From Thermoanaerobaculia bacterium (GTDB lineage Bacteria > Acidobacteriota > Thermoanaerobaculia > Multivoradales > Multivoraceae), in NCBI GenBank assembly GCA_022822365.1, contig JAJEBV010000015.1, forward strand, positions 93,688-157,687: DNA of 64,000 bases, read 5' to 3'. The translations under genes were made by a program, and so were the position numbers. Below, piece by piece: positions 17,977-26,651 of this stretch (positions are counted from its first letter, which is position 1; every line of letters begins with the position of its first letter). Under the pieces are notes generated by a model. That model was not told the origin of the DNA and did no database searches. It worked only from the letters and a program-made list of their open reading frames with translations.

Positions 17977-19054
17977 ACGGCAGCACCGAGTAGCGCACCC
18001 GCTTCGTGTAGCGCTCCCACAGCTCGCCGTACTTCGCGCGGCAGCGGCGGTCGTCGCGCCTCGAGCGGTGCAGCAGCAGCCCCGTGAGCCACGCCGGGAC
18101 CAGGAAGGGCACCCAGGAGACGAAGCCGGTCGTCAGCGTGAACGCGAAGTAGACGCAGATCTCGCCGGTGTAGTTGAGATGCCGGCCCTTGCCCCAGAAG
18201 CCCGAGACCAGGAGACGGCCGTCCAGGGTTTCGGCGGGCCGCCCCCAGATCCTCACGTTCGGGTCCTGCTTGAAGCGGTGCTTCTGCTCGTTGGCCCCCC
18301 GGAAGAGCCAGAAGCCGAAGGCGGCGAGCAGGACGATCCCGACCGCCGCGACCGACGGCAGGGCGTCCGGCGCGTCGACCAGCCACCACCCGGACAGGCA
18401 GTAGAAGAACGGCACGAGGACATAGTCGCCCCAGACCAGGCCCAGCCCGAAACGCTCGGCGATGATGTCCCAGGTGTGGACCATCCCGTACTCGAACTGG
18501 AAGTAGTTGAAGACGTACACGAAGGTGATCGCCTGGTAGACGGCCATCGCCAGCGTCAGCCCGCCGTGGGTCTCGAACTGGACGGCGGCGAAGGAGAGGT
18601 TGAACACCGCCAGGCCGATGAGAGACGGGCGATAGCTGAACATCTTCAGGTCCACGCCGCAGCAGGTCGGATTGAGTTCCGAACCCATCAGGAAGCTCGG
18701 GCCGTCTCCGCCCGAGGTGTTCCGGGCTCGTGCTCCCCGGAGATAGAGCCACCCGGAAGCGGCAAGTGCGAACACGTTCGCGACGACGAACAGCGCCGCG
18801 AAGTGGGTGTGAAGCACGGAGAAGGAGAACCAGCCGAAGCCCTGGGCGACGACTCCCAGGGTCACGGTGACCAGGAACAGGGCGAGGCCGTTCAGCTTGT
18901 AGACGCGGGTTTCCCCCTCGAGTTCGGGCCCGGCGACCCGGCGGCCGGGCAGGACCATCGAACCCGCGAAGAGAAAGCCGATGAACAGCACCAGCATCCC
19001 TGCCGCCTCGAGCAGGGTGCCGGCCGACAGCGCGGACAACGAGAACTGCGGCAT
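17966..19054 (-). CDS. ERG4/ERG24-family sterol reductase-like membrane protein
   Basis: A 362-residue protein with about eight to nine hydrophobic helices. The C-terminal part matches the sterol C14/C7 reductase and C24(28) reductase family: LLVSGFWGKGRHLNYTGEICVYFA corresponds to the SGWWGxxRHxNYxGD NADPH-binding signature. CRAKYGELWERYTKRVRYSVLPFIP is the family ending. By family it would reduce a ring double bond of a sterol or other polycyclic isoprenoid in the membrane. No sterol-synthesis gene is visible in the window, so the substrate is open. A diet-derived or host sterol is possible. It lies 26 nt after an MFS transporter on the same strand. Confidence 0.8.
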   Translation of the reverse strand: MPQFSLSALSAGTLLEAAGMLVLFIGFLFAGSMVLPGRRVAGPELEGETRVYKLNGLALFLVTVTLGVVAQGFGWFSFSVLHTHFAALFVVANVFALAASGWLYLRGARARNTSGGDGPSFLMGSELNPTCCGVDLKMFSYRPSLIGLAVFNLSFAAVQFETHGGLTLAMAVYQAITFVYVFNYFQFEYGMVHTWDIIAERFGLGLVWGDYVLVPFFYCLSGWWLVDAPDALPSVAAVGIVLLAAFGFWLFRGANEQKHRFKQDPNVRIWGRPAETLDGRLLVSGFWGKGRHLNYTGEICVYFAFTLTTGFVSWVPFLVPAWLTGLLLHRSRRDDRRCRAKYGELWERYTKRVRYSVLPFIP

Positions 19055-19080
19055 GCCTGTTACCTCCCTGTTGAGAGAGG

Positions 19081-20268
19081 TTACCCGGCAGGCTCAGCGC
19101 GTACTCGCGCGGACATCGCCGCCGCCACGATCAGAATCGCCCCGATAGCGACGAACGGCGCCTCCGGCGACACCGCCTGGAAGAGGTAGGCCGCAGCGAG
19201 CGGCGCCGCGATCTTGCTGCCGTTGCCGTACGCCTGCTGCACGCCGAGCACCTGCCCCACCACGCCGCTTCCCGGGGCGCGTTTCGAGACCTGGGAGGTC
19301 GTGCAGGGGAAGAGCAGCGACGTTCCCAGCGGGACCAGGAAGATCGCCGCTCCCAGCGTCCAGAGACCGGTGGCGAAGGGAATGGCGATCAACCCGACGC
19401 CGAAGCTCACGGCGCCGGCGCGCAGGACCCTGATCTCGCCGAAGCGCCGAACGGCCGGCCCCAGAACGAAGACGCGGAAGGCGATCGACAGACCGCCCAG
19501 GTAGAAGAAGAACAGGCCGATGTTCGACTCGTCGACACCGAAACGGCGACCGAGGTAGAGGCCGATGATCGCGGTCATCCCTGCCATGCCGATCTGTCCG
19601 GCCGCGTAGATCCAGATCAGCAGGTTCAGCGGACGAAGCGGCTGCGCGGCCACGCGACCGACCGCACCAAGGATCGAGTAGCGCGTCTCCTCCCCCGGCT
19701 CCCCTTCCCTTCTCTGCCGTGACTCCGGCAGCCAGAAGCGCGCGAACACCGCCGCCGCCAGGCTGAACGCCGCGGCCACGGCGCCGGCGCCGGCCGGATG
19801 AAGCTGGCCCGCCAGGCCGCCCACGGCCGGGCCGATCATCGCCGCGGAGCTCGTGACCGCGGTGACCCAGCCGATGCCCTCGGCGCGCCGCTCCCCGGTG
19901 ACCGAGTCGGCGATGTAGGCGAACACCACCGGCACCGTGCCGCCGCCGACCCCGTGCACCAGGCGGGCCAGCAGCAGCAGTTCGAGCGACTGGGCCAGAC
20001 CGAAGAGCAGGTAGCCCGCCGCCGAGACCACGAGGCCGAGAAGCAGCGCCGGCCTGCGGCCTCTGCGGTCGGCGAGCCGGCCCCAGAGCGGCGCGGTCGC
20101 CATCGACGCCAGGGCGAAGGCGGACACCAGGGCGCCGACTTCCAGGGGCGTCGCGCCGTAGCGCTCGGCGTAGAAGGGCAGGAGCGCCACGACCAGGAAC
20201 TCGCCCAGCGTGCTGACGAAGGCGACGACCATGAGGGCCGCCAGGCGATGGCGGATCAAGCGAGCCAC
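19081..20268 (-). CDS. Major facilitator superfamily transporter
   Basis: A 395-residue, 12-helix protein with the MFS loop motif GRLADRRGRRPALLLG between helices 2 and 3. Drug/H+ antiporter-like features follow (RLVHGVGGGTVPVVFAYIAD and GWVTAVTSSAAMIGPAVGG). This resembles TetA/Bcr-type exporters, but the substrate cannot be read from sequence. It sits between the ABC importer and the sterol-reductase gene on the same strand (gaps of 57 and 26 nt) and may be transcribed with both. Confidence 0.85.
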   Translation of the reverse strand: MARLIRHRLAALMVVAFVSTLGEFLVVALLPFYAERYGATPLEVGALVSAFALASMATAPLWGRLADRRGRRPALLLGLVVSAAGYLLFGLAQSLELLLLARLVHGVGGGTVPVVFAYIADSVTGERRAEGIGWVTAVTSSAAMIGPAVGGLAGQLHPAGAGAVAAAFSLAAAVFARFWLPESRQRREGEPGEETRYSILGAVGRVAAQPLRPLNLLIWIYAAGQIGMAGMTAIIGLYLGRRFGVDESNIGLFFFYLGGLSIAFRVFVLGPAVRRFGEIRVLRAGAVSFGVGLIAIPFATGLWTLGAAIFLVPLGTSLLFPCTTSQVSKRAPGSGVVGQVLGVQQAYGNGSKIAAPLAAAYLFQAVSPEAPFVAIGAILIVAAAMSARVRAEPAG

Positions 20269-20325
20269 GGCAGAGGACAGCCCGACTTCCGAGCGACCAG
20301 CGGAGAGTGGATCAGCCGCGGCACG

Positions 20326-22014
20326 TCAGAGGCGGCCGCCGGCCCGGTCGTCCCAGGCGATGAACGCGGCCGCGCTCAGCAGCATGAGCAGCACACCGTA
20401 GGCAGCGGCGATGCCCGTCTCCTGGATTCGCAGGCTGGACTGAATCTCGATCGAGATGGGACGGGTGTCGTAGGTGTAGAGCACGATCGACGTCACGAAA
20501 TCGCCCAGCATCGTGATGAAGGCGAGGCCGGCCCCCGCGATCACCGCCGGCCGCAGCAGGGGCAGCACGATCCGCAGCACCGTCCTCAACGAGCCGGCGC
20601 CCAGACTCGCCGCCGCTTCCTCGAGCCGCGGGTCGAGCTGGCGCAGGCCGGCGAAGATGGAGCGGCCCGTCAGCGGCAGGGAGCGAACCAGGTAGGCCAG
20701 CGGCAGGATCCACAGCGTGCCCACCAGCACGAAGCGGCCGACCCAGGGCGCGTTGACGCTCATCGCCGCCGCCAGGGCCAGGGCGAACACGGTGCCGGGT
20801 ATGGCCCAGGGCAGGGTCATCATCGCCTCGAGAGCGCGCCCGGGGAGGCCGCCCCGCCGGAGCGACAGCCGCGCCGCCATCACCCCGACCACCACTGCCG
20901 CCAGCGTCGCCGCGGCGGCCATCCAGATGGAGTTCAACGCCGGTCGCAGCCGTTCGGCCGACGACAGGAGCTCGCCGTAGTTGACAAGCCCGAGCACCGG
21001 CGGGAACGCCTCGACCGTCCAGGTGTTCGGCGGCACGAGCGACATCAGGATCAGCGTCGCGTGCGGCAGCAACAGCACGCCTGCGAGAACCCAGCCGCCC
21101 GCCGCGGCGGCGACCCGTGCGCCCTGGCCATGCAGGCGCCGGCGCGCCGGCGGCGTGCCGCGCGCGCCCGACGCCAGGTCCAGGCCGGGATCGATCCGGC
21201 GGAGCAGCAGCAGCGAAGCGAACGCCAGGAGCGCCAGCATCGTCGTCTCGACGTACGCCATCCGCAGCTCGCCGTTCAGCTTCGACGCCACGATCTGGGT
21301 CGTCATCACCCGGAACCCGCCGCCGAAGATGTAGGGAGCGGAGAACGAGCCGAGCGAGGTCATGAAGGTAAGCAGCGTCGCTCCCGCGAGCGCCGGACGG
21401 AGCCGCGGCAGGGTGACCCGGAAGAGGATCTGCCGCCGGCTCGCGCCCAGGCTCTGCGCCGCCTCGATGGCCGCCCCGTCCTGCCCGGACAGTCCAGCCC
21501 GGGTGAACAGGTAGAAGTAGACGTACATCGAGTACGCGTGGACCAGCAGGATCGCCCAGGCTCCGGTGAGACGCCAGGACACATCCAGCCCCAGCGTCTG
21601 GAGCCCGCGCGCCGCGAGCCCGCTCTCGCCGTAGAGGAAGAGAAAGGCAATGACGCCGACCAGCGGCGGCAGCGCCACCGGCAGCGCGACGAGAGCGCCG
21701 AGCAAACGCCGGCCCGGGATCTCGTTGCGCTCGAACAGGAAGCCCAGCGGCACGCCGATCGCGGCAGCGGCCAGGGTGGACAGGACCGAGATCCACAGGG
21801 TCCGCCACATCGCGTTCCACTCGTCGGCACGAGTGAAGAAGGACCGGAACGCCTCGGTCGTCGGGCCGCCTCCGTCGGGGCTGCCGATGCCGAAGGCCTC
21901 CGCCGCGACGACGAGCAGCGGGTAGCCGACGAGCCAGACCAGGAACGCCAGCACCAGCCACGGCATGAGCGACCGGAGTTGCGGCGCCCGTCGGCCGGTC
22001 CCGGCGGCGCTCAA
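20326..22014 (-). CDS. ABC importer permease, FbpB type (two fused permease domains)
   Basis: A 562-residue inner-membrane protein with about 12 helices and two copies of the binding-protein-dependent permease domain. EAAQSLGASRRQILFRVTLPRLRPAL is the EAA loop of the first copy and EEAAASLGAGSLRTVLRIVLPLLRPAV that of the second. This double arrangement is typical of iron(III), thiamine and 2-aminoethylphosphonate importers. It overlaps the ATPase gene by 4 nt and completes an ATPase, permease, binding-protein set. Confidence 0.92.
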   Translation of the reverse strand: MSAAGTGRRAPQLRSLMPWLVLAFLVWLVGYPLLVVAAEAFGIGSPDGGGPTTEAFRSFFTRADEWNAMWRTLWISVLSTLAAAAIGVPLGFLFERNEIPGRRLLGALVALPVALPPLVGVIAFLFLYGESGLAARGLQTLGLDVSWRLTGAWAILLVHAYSMYVYFYLFTRAGLSGQDGAAIEAAQSLGASRRQILFRVTLPRLRPALAGATLLTFMTSLGSFSAPYIFGGGFRVMTTQIVASKLNGELRMAYVETTMLALLAFASLLLLRRIDPGLDLASGARGTPPARRRLHGQGARVAAAAGGWVLAGVLLLPHATLILMSLVPPNTWTVEAFPPVLGLVNYGELLSSAERLRPALNSIWMAAAATLAAVVVGVMAARLSLRRGGLPGRALEAMMTLPWAIPGTVFALALAAAMSVNAPWVGRFVLVGTLWILPLAYLVRSLPLTGRSIFAGLRQLDPRLEEAAASLGAGSLRTVLRIVLPLLRPAVIAGAGLAFITMLGDFVTSIVLYTYDTRPISIEIQSSLRIQETGIAAAYGVLLMLLSAAAFIAWDDRAGGRL

Positions 22015-23144
22015 GGATCGGACTCCGTCGAAGCTCCAGCAAACACCGAGGGCGGCTCCCCGGCAAGCTGCCGCACGACGCAGGCGCCACTCAAGCTCGC
22101 CGCGGTTCCCGGCATCGCCACCTCAATGGCCGGCCCCGCCGCCGAGCCGTCCCCTGCGTCACTCCGGGTCGACGCAAGGCGCACCGTGTAGAAGCTGTTG
22201 CTGCCGGTGAAGCGCTCCGCCTCGATCCGGCCGGCCAACCCCGACCCGCCGTCCGTCGACAGTTCCAGGGCCTCCGGACGGACGCAGACGTCGACCTGCT
22301 CTCCCGTCCGAAGTCCGCTGTCGCCCCGGCACAGCCAGGGCTCAGCCTGCGGCTGCGATTCCAGGCGCACCGTGAGTTCGTCGCCGCCGTGCCGCTCCAG
22401 AACGACCCCCGAAAGCACGGAGCAGCGGCCGACGAAGGTAGCCACGAAACGCGAAGCGGGATCCCGGTAGAGCTCCGCCGGCCCGCCGACCTGCTCCAGG
22501 CCCCCCTCGTTCAGCAGGCCGATCCGCTCGCCGAGCTCGAAGGCCTCCTCCTGCTCGTGGGTGACCAGGACGGTCGTGATGCCGGTCTGCTTGACCGTGT
22601 GTCGCAGGTCGGCGCGGGTCTCCTCCCGCAGCGCCGGGTCGAGGTTGGACAGCGGTTCATCGAGCAGCAGCACGCGCGGCCGCGGCGCCAGCGCGCGGGC
22701 CAGAGCCACGCGCTGCTGCTGGCCGCCCGAAAGCTCGGCGATCCGCCGCTGCTCGAAGCCGGAGAGTCGTACGAGTTCGAGCATCTCGGCCACGCGGGCA
22801 TTCGCCTCGCCCTGCGCGCCGCCGCGGACCTTCAGCCCGAAGGCGACGTTCTCGGCCACGCTCAGGTGCGGGAAGAGCGCGTAGCTCTGGAACAGCATGC
22901 CGACTCCGCGGCGGGCCGGCGGCAGGTGCTCCACCGCCTCGTCCGCGATCAGCAGGCGGCCCCGGTCGAGCTGTTCGAATCCCGCCAGCAGCCGCAGCAT
23001 GGTCGTCTTGCCGCTGCCGCTCGGGCCGAGCAGAGCGAAGATCTCACCCGGCTCGACGGTCAGCGAGACGCCGGCGAGGACGACCGTGTCGTCGAACGCC
23101 TTGAAGACGTCGTCGAAGCGGACGGAGACCCCGGACGCCGTCAC
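22011..23144 (-). CDS. ABC importer ATPase, FbpC/PotA type
   Basis: A 377-residue cytoplasmic ATPase. Walker A is LLGPSGSGKTTML near residue 40 and the Q-loop is LFQSYALFPHLSV. The signature is LSGGQQQRVALARAL, Walker B is VLLLDEPLSNLDP and the switch His is in VLVTHEQEEA. A C-terminal TOBE-like domain (about residues 240-360) is present, as in the CUT1/FbpC group. It powers the permease encoded immediately downstream (ATGA overlap) and is 25 nt after the binding-protein gene. Confidence 0.95.
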   Translation of the reverse strand: MTASGVSVRFDDVFKAFDDTVVLAGVSLTVEPGEIFALLGPSGSGKTTMLRLLAGFEQLDRGRLLIADEAVEHLPPARRGVGMLFQSYALFPHLSVAENVAFGLKVRGGAQGEANARVAEMLELVRLSGFEQRRIAELSGGQQQRVALARALAPRPRVLLLDEPLSNLDPALREETRADLRHTVKQTGITTVLVTHEQEEAFELGERIGLLNEGGLEQVGGPAELYRDPASRFVATFVGRCSVLSGVVLERHGGDELTVRLESQPQAEPWLCRGDSGLRTGEQVDVCVRPEALELSTDGGSGLAGRIEAERFTGSNSFYTVRLASTRSDAGDGSAAGPAIEVAMPGTAASLSGACVVRQLAGEPPSVFAGASTESDP

Positions 23145-23169
23145 CTGGCAGCCCGTGGGGCGCGCCGGC

Positions 23170-24219
23170 TCATTCTCCGCCCTGGCCGCGAACGGCCCGG
23201 TCCCACTCCGCCATCCACGCGGCGCCGTTCTCCTCGATCATCCGCCAGTCGACTTCGGCGCGGCGGAGTCGCGACTGCACGTCGGCCACCCAGGGGGCGA
23301 GTGCCTCAGCGTCCAGGTCGCCGCGCGCCGGCAGGCGGAACGCCTCGCGCACCGCCAGCCCGAGGGCCTCGGGCGAACCGAGCCAGTCGACGAAGGCCTC
23401 GGCTTCGTCCTCGCTGTCCGAGCCCGCGACGACGCCGACCGAGTCCTGGATCACGGCCGTGCCGCTCGCCGGAAAGCGGTAGGCGATCGGCGCGCCGCGA
23501 TCGATCAGGGACAGCGTGTCGGTCATCTCCCACAAGGTGAGCACGCCCTCCTGGCGCGTCAGCTTCTCGTGCAGGACAGCGGGGCTGTGAACGTACTCCC
23601 GGGTCTGTCCGTCGAGCCGCCGCAGCCAGTCGAAGCCGGCCTCCGTGCTTCCAGTCTCGACCACGGAGTCGGCCAGGATCTTCCCGAAGATGGTCCGCAT
23701 CGTGCCGCTCGCCAGGGGATCGCGGATCACGACCTCGTCGTGCCAGCGCTCGTCGAGGAGATCGTCCCAGTCGGCCGGCGCTTCGTCCTCGCCGATCGCG
23801 TCGCGGTTGTAGACGATGATCGTCGGCGTCTGGTAGAGCGTGTAGTAGAGGCCCTCCGGGTGCCGGTCGGCCGGATCGAGGGCGGCGGCCCAGGAGGGCT
23901 CGGACGGCACCAGCAGGCCCTCCGCCGCGCCCCGCGCCAGGATCGTCGCCGGGCCGCCGAACCAGACGTCCGCCTGCGGGTTCGCCCGCTCCGAACGGAT
24001 CCGGTCGTAGACCTCCTGCGAGCCCATGTCGAGCCAGCGCACGTCGACGTCCGGCCGCACCTCCTCATACGCCTGCTCGACGACGGTCAGCAGGTCGCGG
24101 CCGTGCGGCGAGTAGACGACCAGGGGCGTCCGACCGTCGCCGCCGCAGCCCGCCACGGCCGCGGCCGCCGCGAGACAGAAGAGGATCGATCGGCGGCCGA
24201 GGACCATGGCATTCCGCAT
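23170..24219 (-). CDS. ABC importer substrate-binding lipoprotein, FbpA type
   Basis: A 349-residue exported protein with signal MRNAMVLGRRSILFCLAAAA and lipobox VAGC. The body matches the iron(III)/AEP/thiamine binding-protein class: PLVVYSPHGRDLLTVVEQAYEE, QADVWFGGPATILARGAAEG and YYTLYQTPTIIVYNRD. The ligand cannot be fixed; the adjacent Tyr pair expected for bacterial ferric-binding proteins is not obvious to me, so iron is unproven. ATG 24219 is used. ATG 24207 and an in-frame start at 24267 are alternatives. First gene of the importer operon (binding protein, ATPase, permease). Confidence 0.87.
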   Translation of the reverse strand: MRNAMVLGRRSILFCLAAAAAVAGCGGDGRTPLVVYSPHGRDLLTVVEQAYEEVRPDVDVRWLDMGSQEVYDRIRSERANPQADVWFGGPATILARGAAEGLLVPSEPSWAAALDPADRHPEGLYYTLYQTPTIIVYNRDAIGEDEAPADWDDLLDERWHDEVVIRDPLASGTMRTIFGKILADSVVETGSTEAGFDWLRRLDGQTREYVHSPAVLHEKLTRQEGVLTLWEMTDTLSLIDRGAPIAYRFPASGTAVIQDSVGVVAGSDSEDEAEAFVDWLGSPEALGLAVREAFRLPARGDLDAEALAPWVADVQSRLRRAEVDWRMIEENGAAWMAEWDRAVRGQGGE

Positions 24220-24283
24220 CGGCCGCCAAGTGTACGCCGCCCGCTGCAGGCTGGCCGTCGTCAGCATGAGGATGCCGGGTGCC

Positions 24284-24338
24284 GGTGCGCCGGCCTTCTG
24301 GCCGGCATCGAGCGCGAGGCCGCGAAGCGGCGAGCCCG
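24284..24338 (+). repeat. Two-hairpin dispersed repeat, copy A
   Basis: A complete unit in the gap between two minus-strand genes: GGTGCG, then hairpin 1 (CCGGCC-TTCT-GGCCGG), a 13-nt spacer containing GCGCGA, then hairpin 2 (GCCGC-GAA-GCGGC) and GAGCCC. It lies 65 bp upstream of the binding-protein start on the opposite orientation. It is one of ten units in the window and is used as the reference form. The rest of the gap from 24220 to 24359 shows nothing else. Confidence 0.85.
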
Positions 24339-24359
24339 AGTCTGATTCCCAGCAGAGGG

Positions 24360-24656
24360 TCAGGAAGCCGATCTGATCACCAGACTCGGATGAAACCGCC
24401 GAAGGTTGCGGAAGTAGGTGCGGTGGGCCCTGGCCAGCCAGTCGAGGTCGACAGCCTCGGGGTCGCCGCCTTCGGCGATCTGGCCTTCGAGCAGGCGCCG
24501 GGGATAGACCTTCATCTCGCCGACAACGAGGACCGGCTCGCCGTCCTCGGTGGCGGTCTCCACCCGAAGGCCCTCAGCCTCGAGTTCACGCCGGAGGAGA
24601 TCGCCCAGGCGCCGGACTACGTCACCCGGCTGTGCGTCGGCACGGGCCACTTTCAT
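24360..24656 (-). CDS. Conserved-looking small protein, function unknown
   Basis: A 98-residue basic/acidic mixed protein without signal or membrane helix. It starts MKVARADAQPGDVVRRLGD and contains two short alpha-helical runs (VRRLGDLLRRELEAEG, RLLEGQIAEGG). LARAHRTYFRNLRRFHPSLV lies near the end. The ATG at 24656 overlaps the stop of the PLP-dehydratase gene (ATGA), so it is very likely translated with it. I do not recognise the family. It may be a partner or regulator of the dehydratase; that is context only. Confidence 0.6.
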   Translation of the reverse strand: MKVARADAQPGDVVRRLGDLLRRELEAEGLRVETATEDGEPVLVVGEMKVYPRRLLEGQIAEGGDPEAVDLDWLARAHRTYFRNLRRFHPSLVIRSAS

Positions 24657-25633
24657 GACGGGACGATCCCGCATGGGTCGCTGCCAGGCTGAAGAACCCG
24701 CCTCAACGTCTCGCCGTCGACATTGCCGCCGCTGACGACCACCGCGGTGACCTTGCCGTCGCGCGGTATCGCGCCCTGCAGGAGGGCAGCCACACCGACC
24801 GCGCCACCGCCTTCGACCACCCAGCCCTGCACATCGACGAGGAAACGCATCGCCGCCGCGATCTGTTCCTCGGCGACGAGCACCACATCGTCCAGGTAGC
24901 GCTCGCAGATCGGCACCGTCATCGAGCCCGTCTCGATATCGCCCGAGAGCGCCTCGGCGAGGGTGTTCCAGACCTGCGGTCTGTCGCTGTCGTGGAAGAC
25001 GTTGAACATCGCCGGCGTCGATTCGGCACTCACGCCGATCACCTCGACCGCGGGGTCGAGCTCCTTGACGGCGGTGGCGACGCCGGAAATCAGGCCGCCG
25101 CCGCCCACGGGAACCAGCACCCTTTCGACCCCGGGCAACTCGGTGACGATCTCGACGCCGATCGTGCCGGCCCCGGCGATCACCCGCCTGTCGTTGTAGG
25201 GCGACAGCCAGGTCAAGCCGCCCCGGGCGCGGCGCAGGGCTTCGGCCTCGGCCTGATCGAAGTTGTCGCCGAAGAGCACCGCTTCGGCGCCGGCGCCGTA
25301 GCGACGCACTCCGCCCACCTTCTTCTTCGGCGTTCCGACGGGCATCAGAATCTGTGCCGACGCACCACACAGACGCGCAGCGTAGGAGACCGCCATCGCG
25401 AAGTTCCCCGAAGATGCGGCGATGATGCCTCGTGCCAGCGTCTTCTCGTCCAGCGTCAGCATGGCGTTCAGCGCTCCCCGTACCTTGAACGAGTGCGTCC
25501 GATTGGCGTTCTCCAGCTTCAGAAACGTCCCGGCGCCGAGACCGGCGGCATCTTCGAGCGGTGTCGGCCGCAAGTGAGCCTTCAGGCGGTGCTGCGCCCG
25601 GACGATGTCACCGAGGGTCGGGTGGTCTCTCAT
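24653..25633 (-). CDS. Threonine/serine dehydratase-family PLP enzyme
   Basis: A 326-residue fold-type II PLP enzyme. The Schiff-base lysine is K50 in HSFKVRGA, ASSGNFAMAVSYAA is the substrate loop and PVGGGGLISG binds the phosphate. There is no C-terminal ACT domain, so it resembles catabolic threonine dehydratase, serine racemase, hydroxyaspartate dehydratase (BhcB) or EutB. The gene is divergent from an ornithine-cyclodeaminase-family gene with a gap of only 29 bp. That pairing recalls EutB/EutC (ectoine use) and BhcB/BhcD (beta-hydroxyaspartate cycle), but no other gene of either pathway is in the window. Substrate therefore stays open. Confidence 0.87.
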   Translation of the reverse strand: MRDHPTLGDIVRAQHRLKAHLRPTPLEDAAGLGAGTFLKLENANRTHSFKVRGALNAMLTLDEKTLARGIIAASSGNFAMAVSYAARLCGASAQILMPVGTPKKKVGGVRRYGAGAEAVLFGDNFDQAEAEALRRARGGLTWLSPYNDRRVIAGAGTIGVEIVTELPGVERVLVPVGGGGLISGVATAVKELDPAVEVIGVSAESTPAMFNVFHDSDRPQVWNTLAEALSGDIETGSMTVPICERYLDDVVLVAEEQIAAAMRFLVDVQGWVVEGGGAVGVAALLQGAIPRDGKVTAVVVSGGNVDGETLRRVLQPGSDPCGIVPS

Positions 25634-25662
25634 GGCGGAATTCCCAACGTAGTATCGCCGGA

Positions 25663-26610
25663 ATGCGATCGGCGGGCCTTGACGAGATCAGATCCGTTCT
25701 CGACGTACCCGCCGCCATCGAGTTGATAGAAGCCGGATTCGTGGCGCTGTCGAGCGGCGCGGCGACGGTTCCTCCCGTCGGCTACCTGGGATTCGACAGG
25801 CCGCCGGGCGACTGCCACATCAAGTACGGCCACATCCACGGCGACGACGTCTTCGTCGTCAAGATCGCCACCGGCTTCCATGAGAACGCTTCGCGCGGTC
25901 TTCCCACGGGCCACGGAATGATGATCGTCCTGTCGGCGGAGACCGGCGAGACGTTGGCCCTGCTGGACGACTCGGGCTACCTGACCGATGTGCGAACCGC
26001 CATCGCGGGCTGCATTGCGGCCAGCTATCTCGCGCCCGAGGCGGTCGAGTGCATCGGCATCGTCGGTGCGGGCATGCAGGCCCGCATGCAGTTGCAGTAC
26101 CTGCGCCATGCGCGCGATTGCAACCGGGTCCGGGTCTGGGCGCGACGCCGCGAACAGTCGGCGACGTACCGGAGCGAACTGTCGGGTGCCGGCTTCGACG
26201 TCCAGGTGGCCGAGACCCTCCAGGGCCTCTGCGAGAACAGCAACCTGATCGTCACCGCCACGGCGGCGAGGAGTCCTCTTGTCCGCGACGAGTGGATCCG
26301 GCCGGGCACTCACCTCACCGCGATGGGAAGCGATGCTCCCGGTAAACAGGAACTGGACCCCGCGTTGTTCGCAAGGGCCGGTGTCTGCGCCGTCGATTCA
26401 CTGTCGCAGTGCATCGACCACGGCGAGTCGCACTACGCGCTGGCGGGCAGCCACGTGGCCGAAACCGGTCTCGTCGAACTGGGCGACATCATCGCCGGCA
26501 GGGCCAGGGGACGTTCGAACGAGGACGAGATCACGATCGCGGATCTGACCGGTGTCGCGGTGCAGGACATTCAGATCGCAAAGGCGGTCTGGCAGGCATT
26601 GAAGGCCTAG
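25663..26610 (+). CDS. Ornithine cyclodeaminase / mu-crystallin family dehydrogenase
   Basis: A 315-residue NAD(P)-dependent enzyme. HIKYGHIHGDDVFVVKIATGF and DDSGYLTDVRTAIAGCIAASYLA form the substrate-side fold. IGIVGAGMQARMQLQYL is the dinucleotide-binding motif and HLTAMGSDAPGKQELD follows. Members include ornithine cyclodeaminase, alanine dehydrogenase, iminosuccinate reductase (BhcD), EutC and delta1-pyrroline-2-carboxylate reductase (LhpI). The last would fit the proline-racemase-family gene 5 kb downstream. ATG 25663 is 29 bp from the divergent dehydratase start, leaving almost no room for separate leaders. Confidence 0.86.
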   Translation: MRSAGLDEIRSVLDVPAAIELIEAGFVALSSGAATVPPVGYLGFDRPPGDCHIKYGHIHGDDVFVVKIATGFHENASRGLPTGHGMMIVLSAETGETLALLDDSGYLTDVRTAIAGCIAASYLAPEAVECIGIVGAGMQARMQLQYLRHARDCNRVRVWARRREQSATYRSELSGAGFDVQVAETLQGLCENSNLIVTATAARSPLVRDEWIRPGTHLTAMGSDAPGKQELDPALFARAGVCAVDSLSQCIDHGESHYALAGSHVAETGLVELGDIIAGRARGRSNEDEITIADLTGVAVQDIQIAKAVWQALKA

Positions 26611-26651
26611 GGACCGGCTCGCGGTCGGGGCGAGTCGTTGACAGCCGCCCG

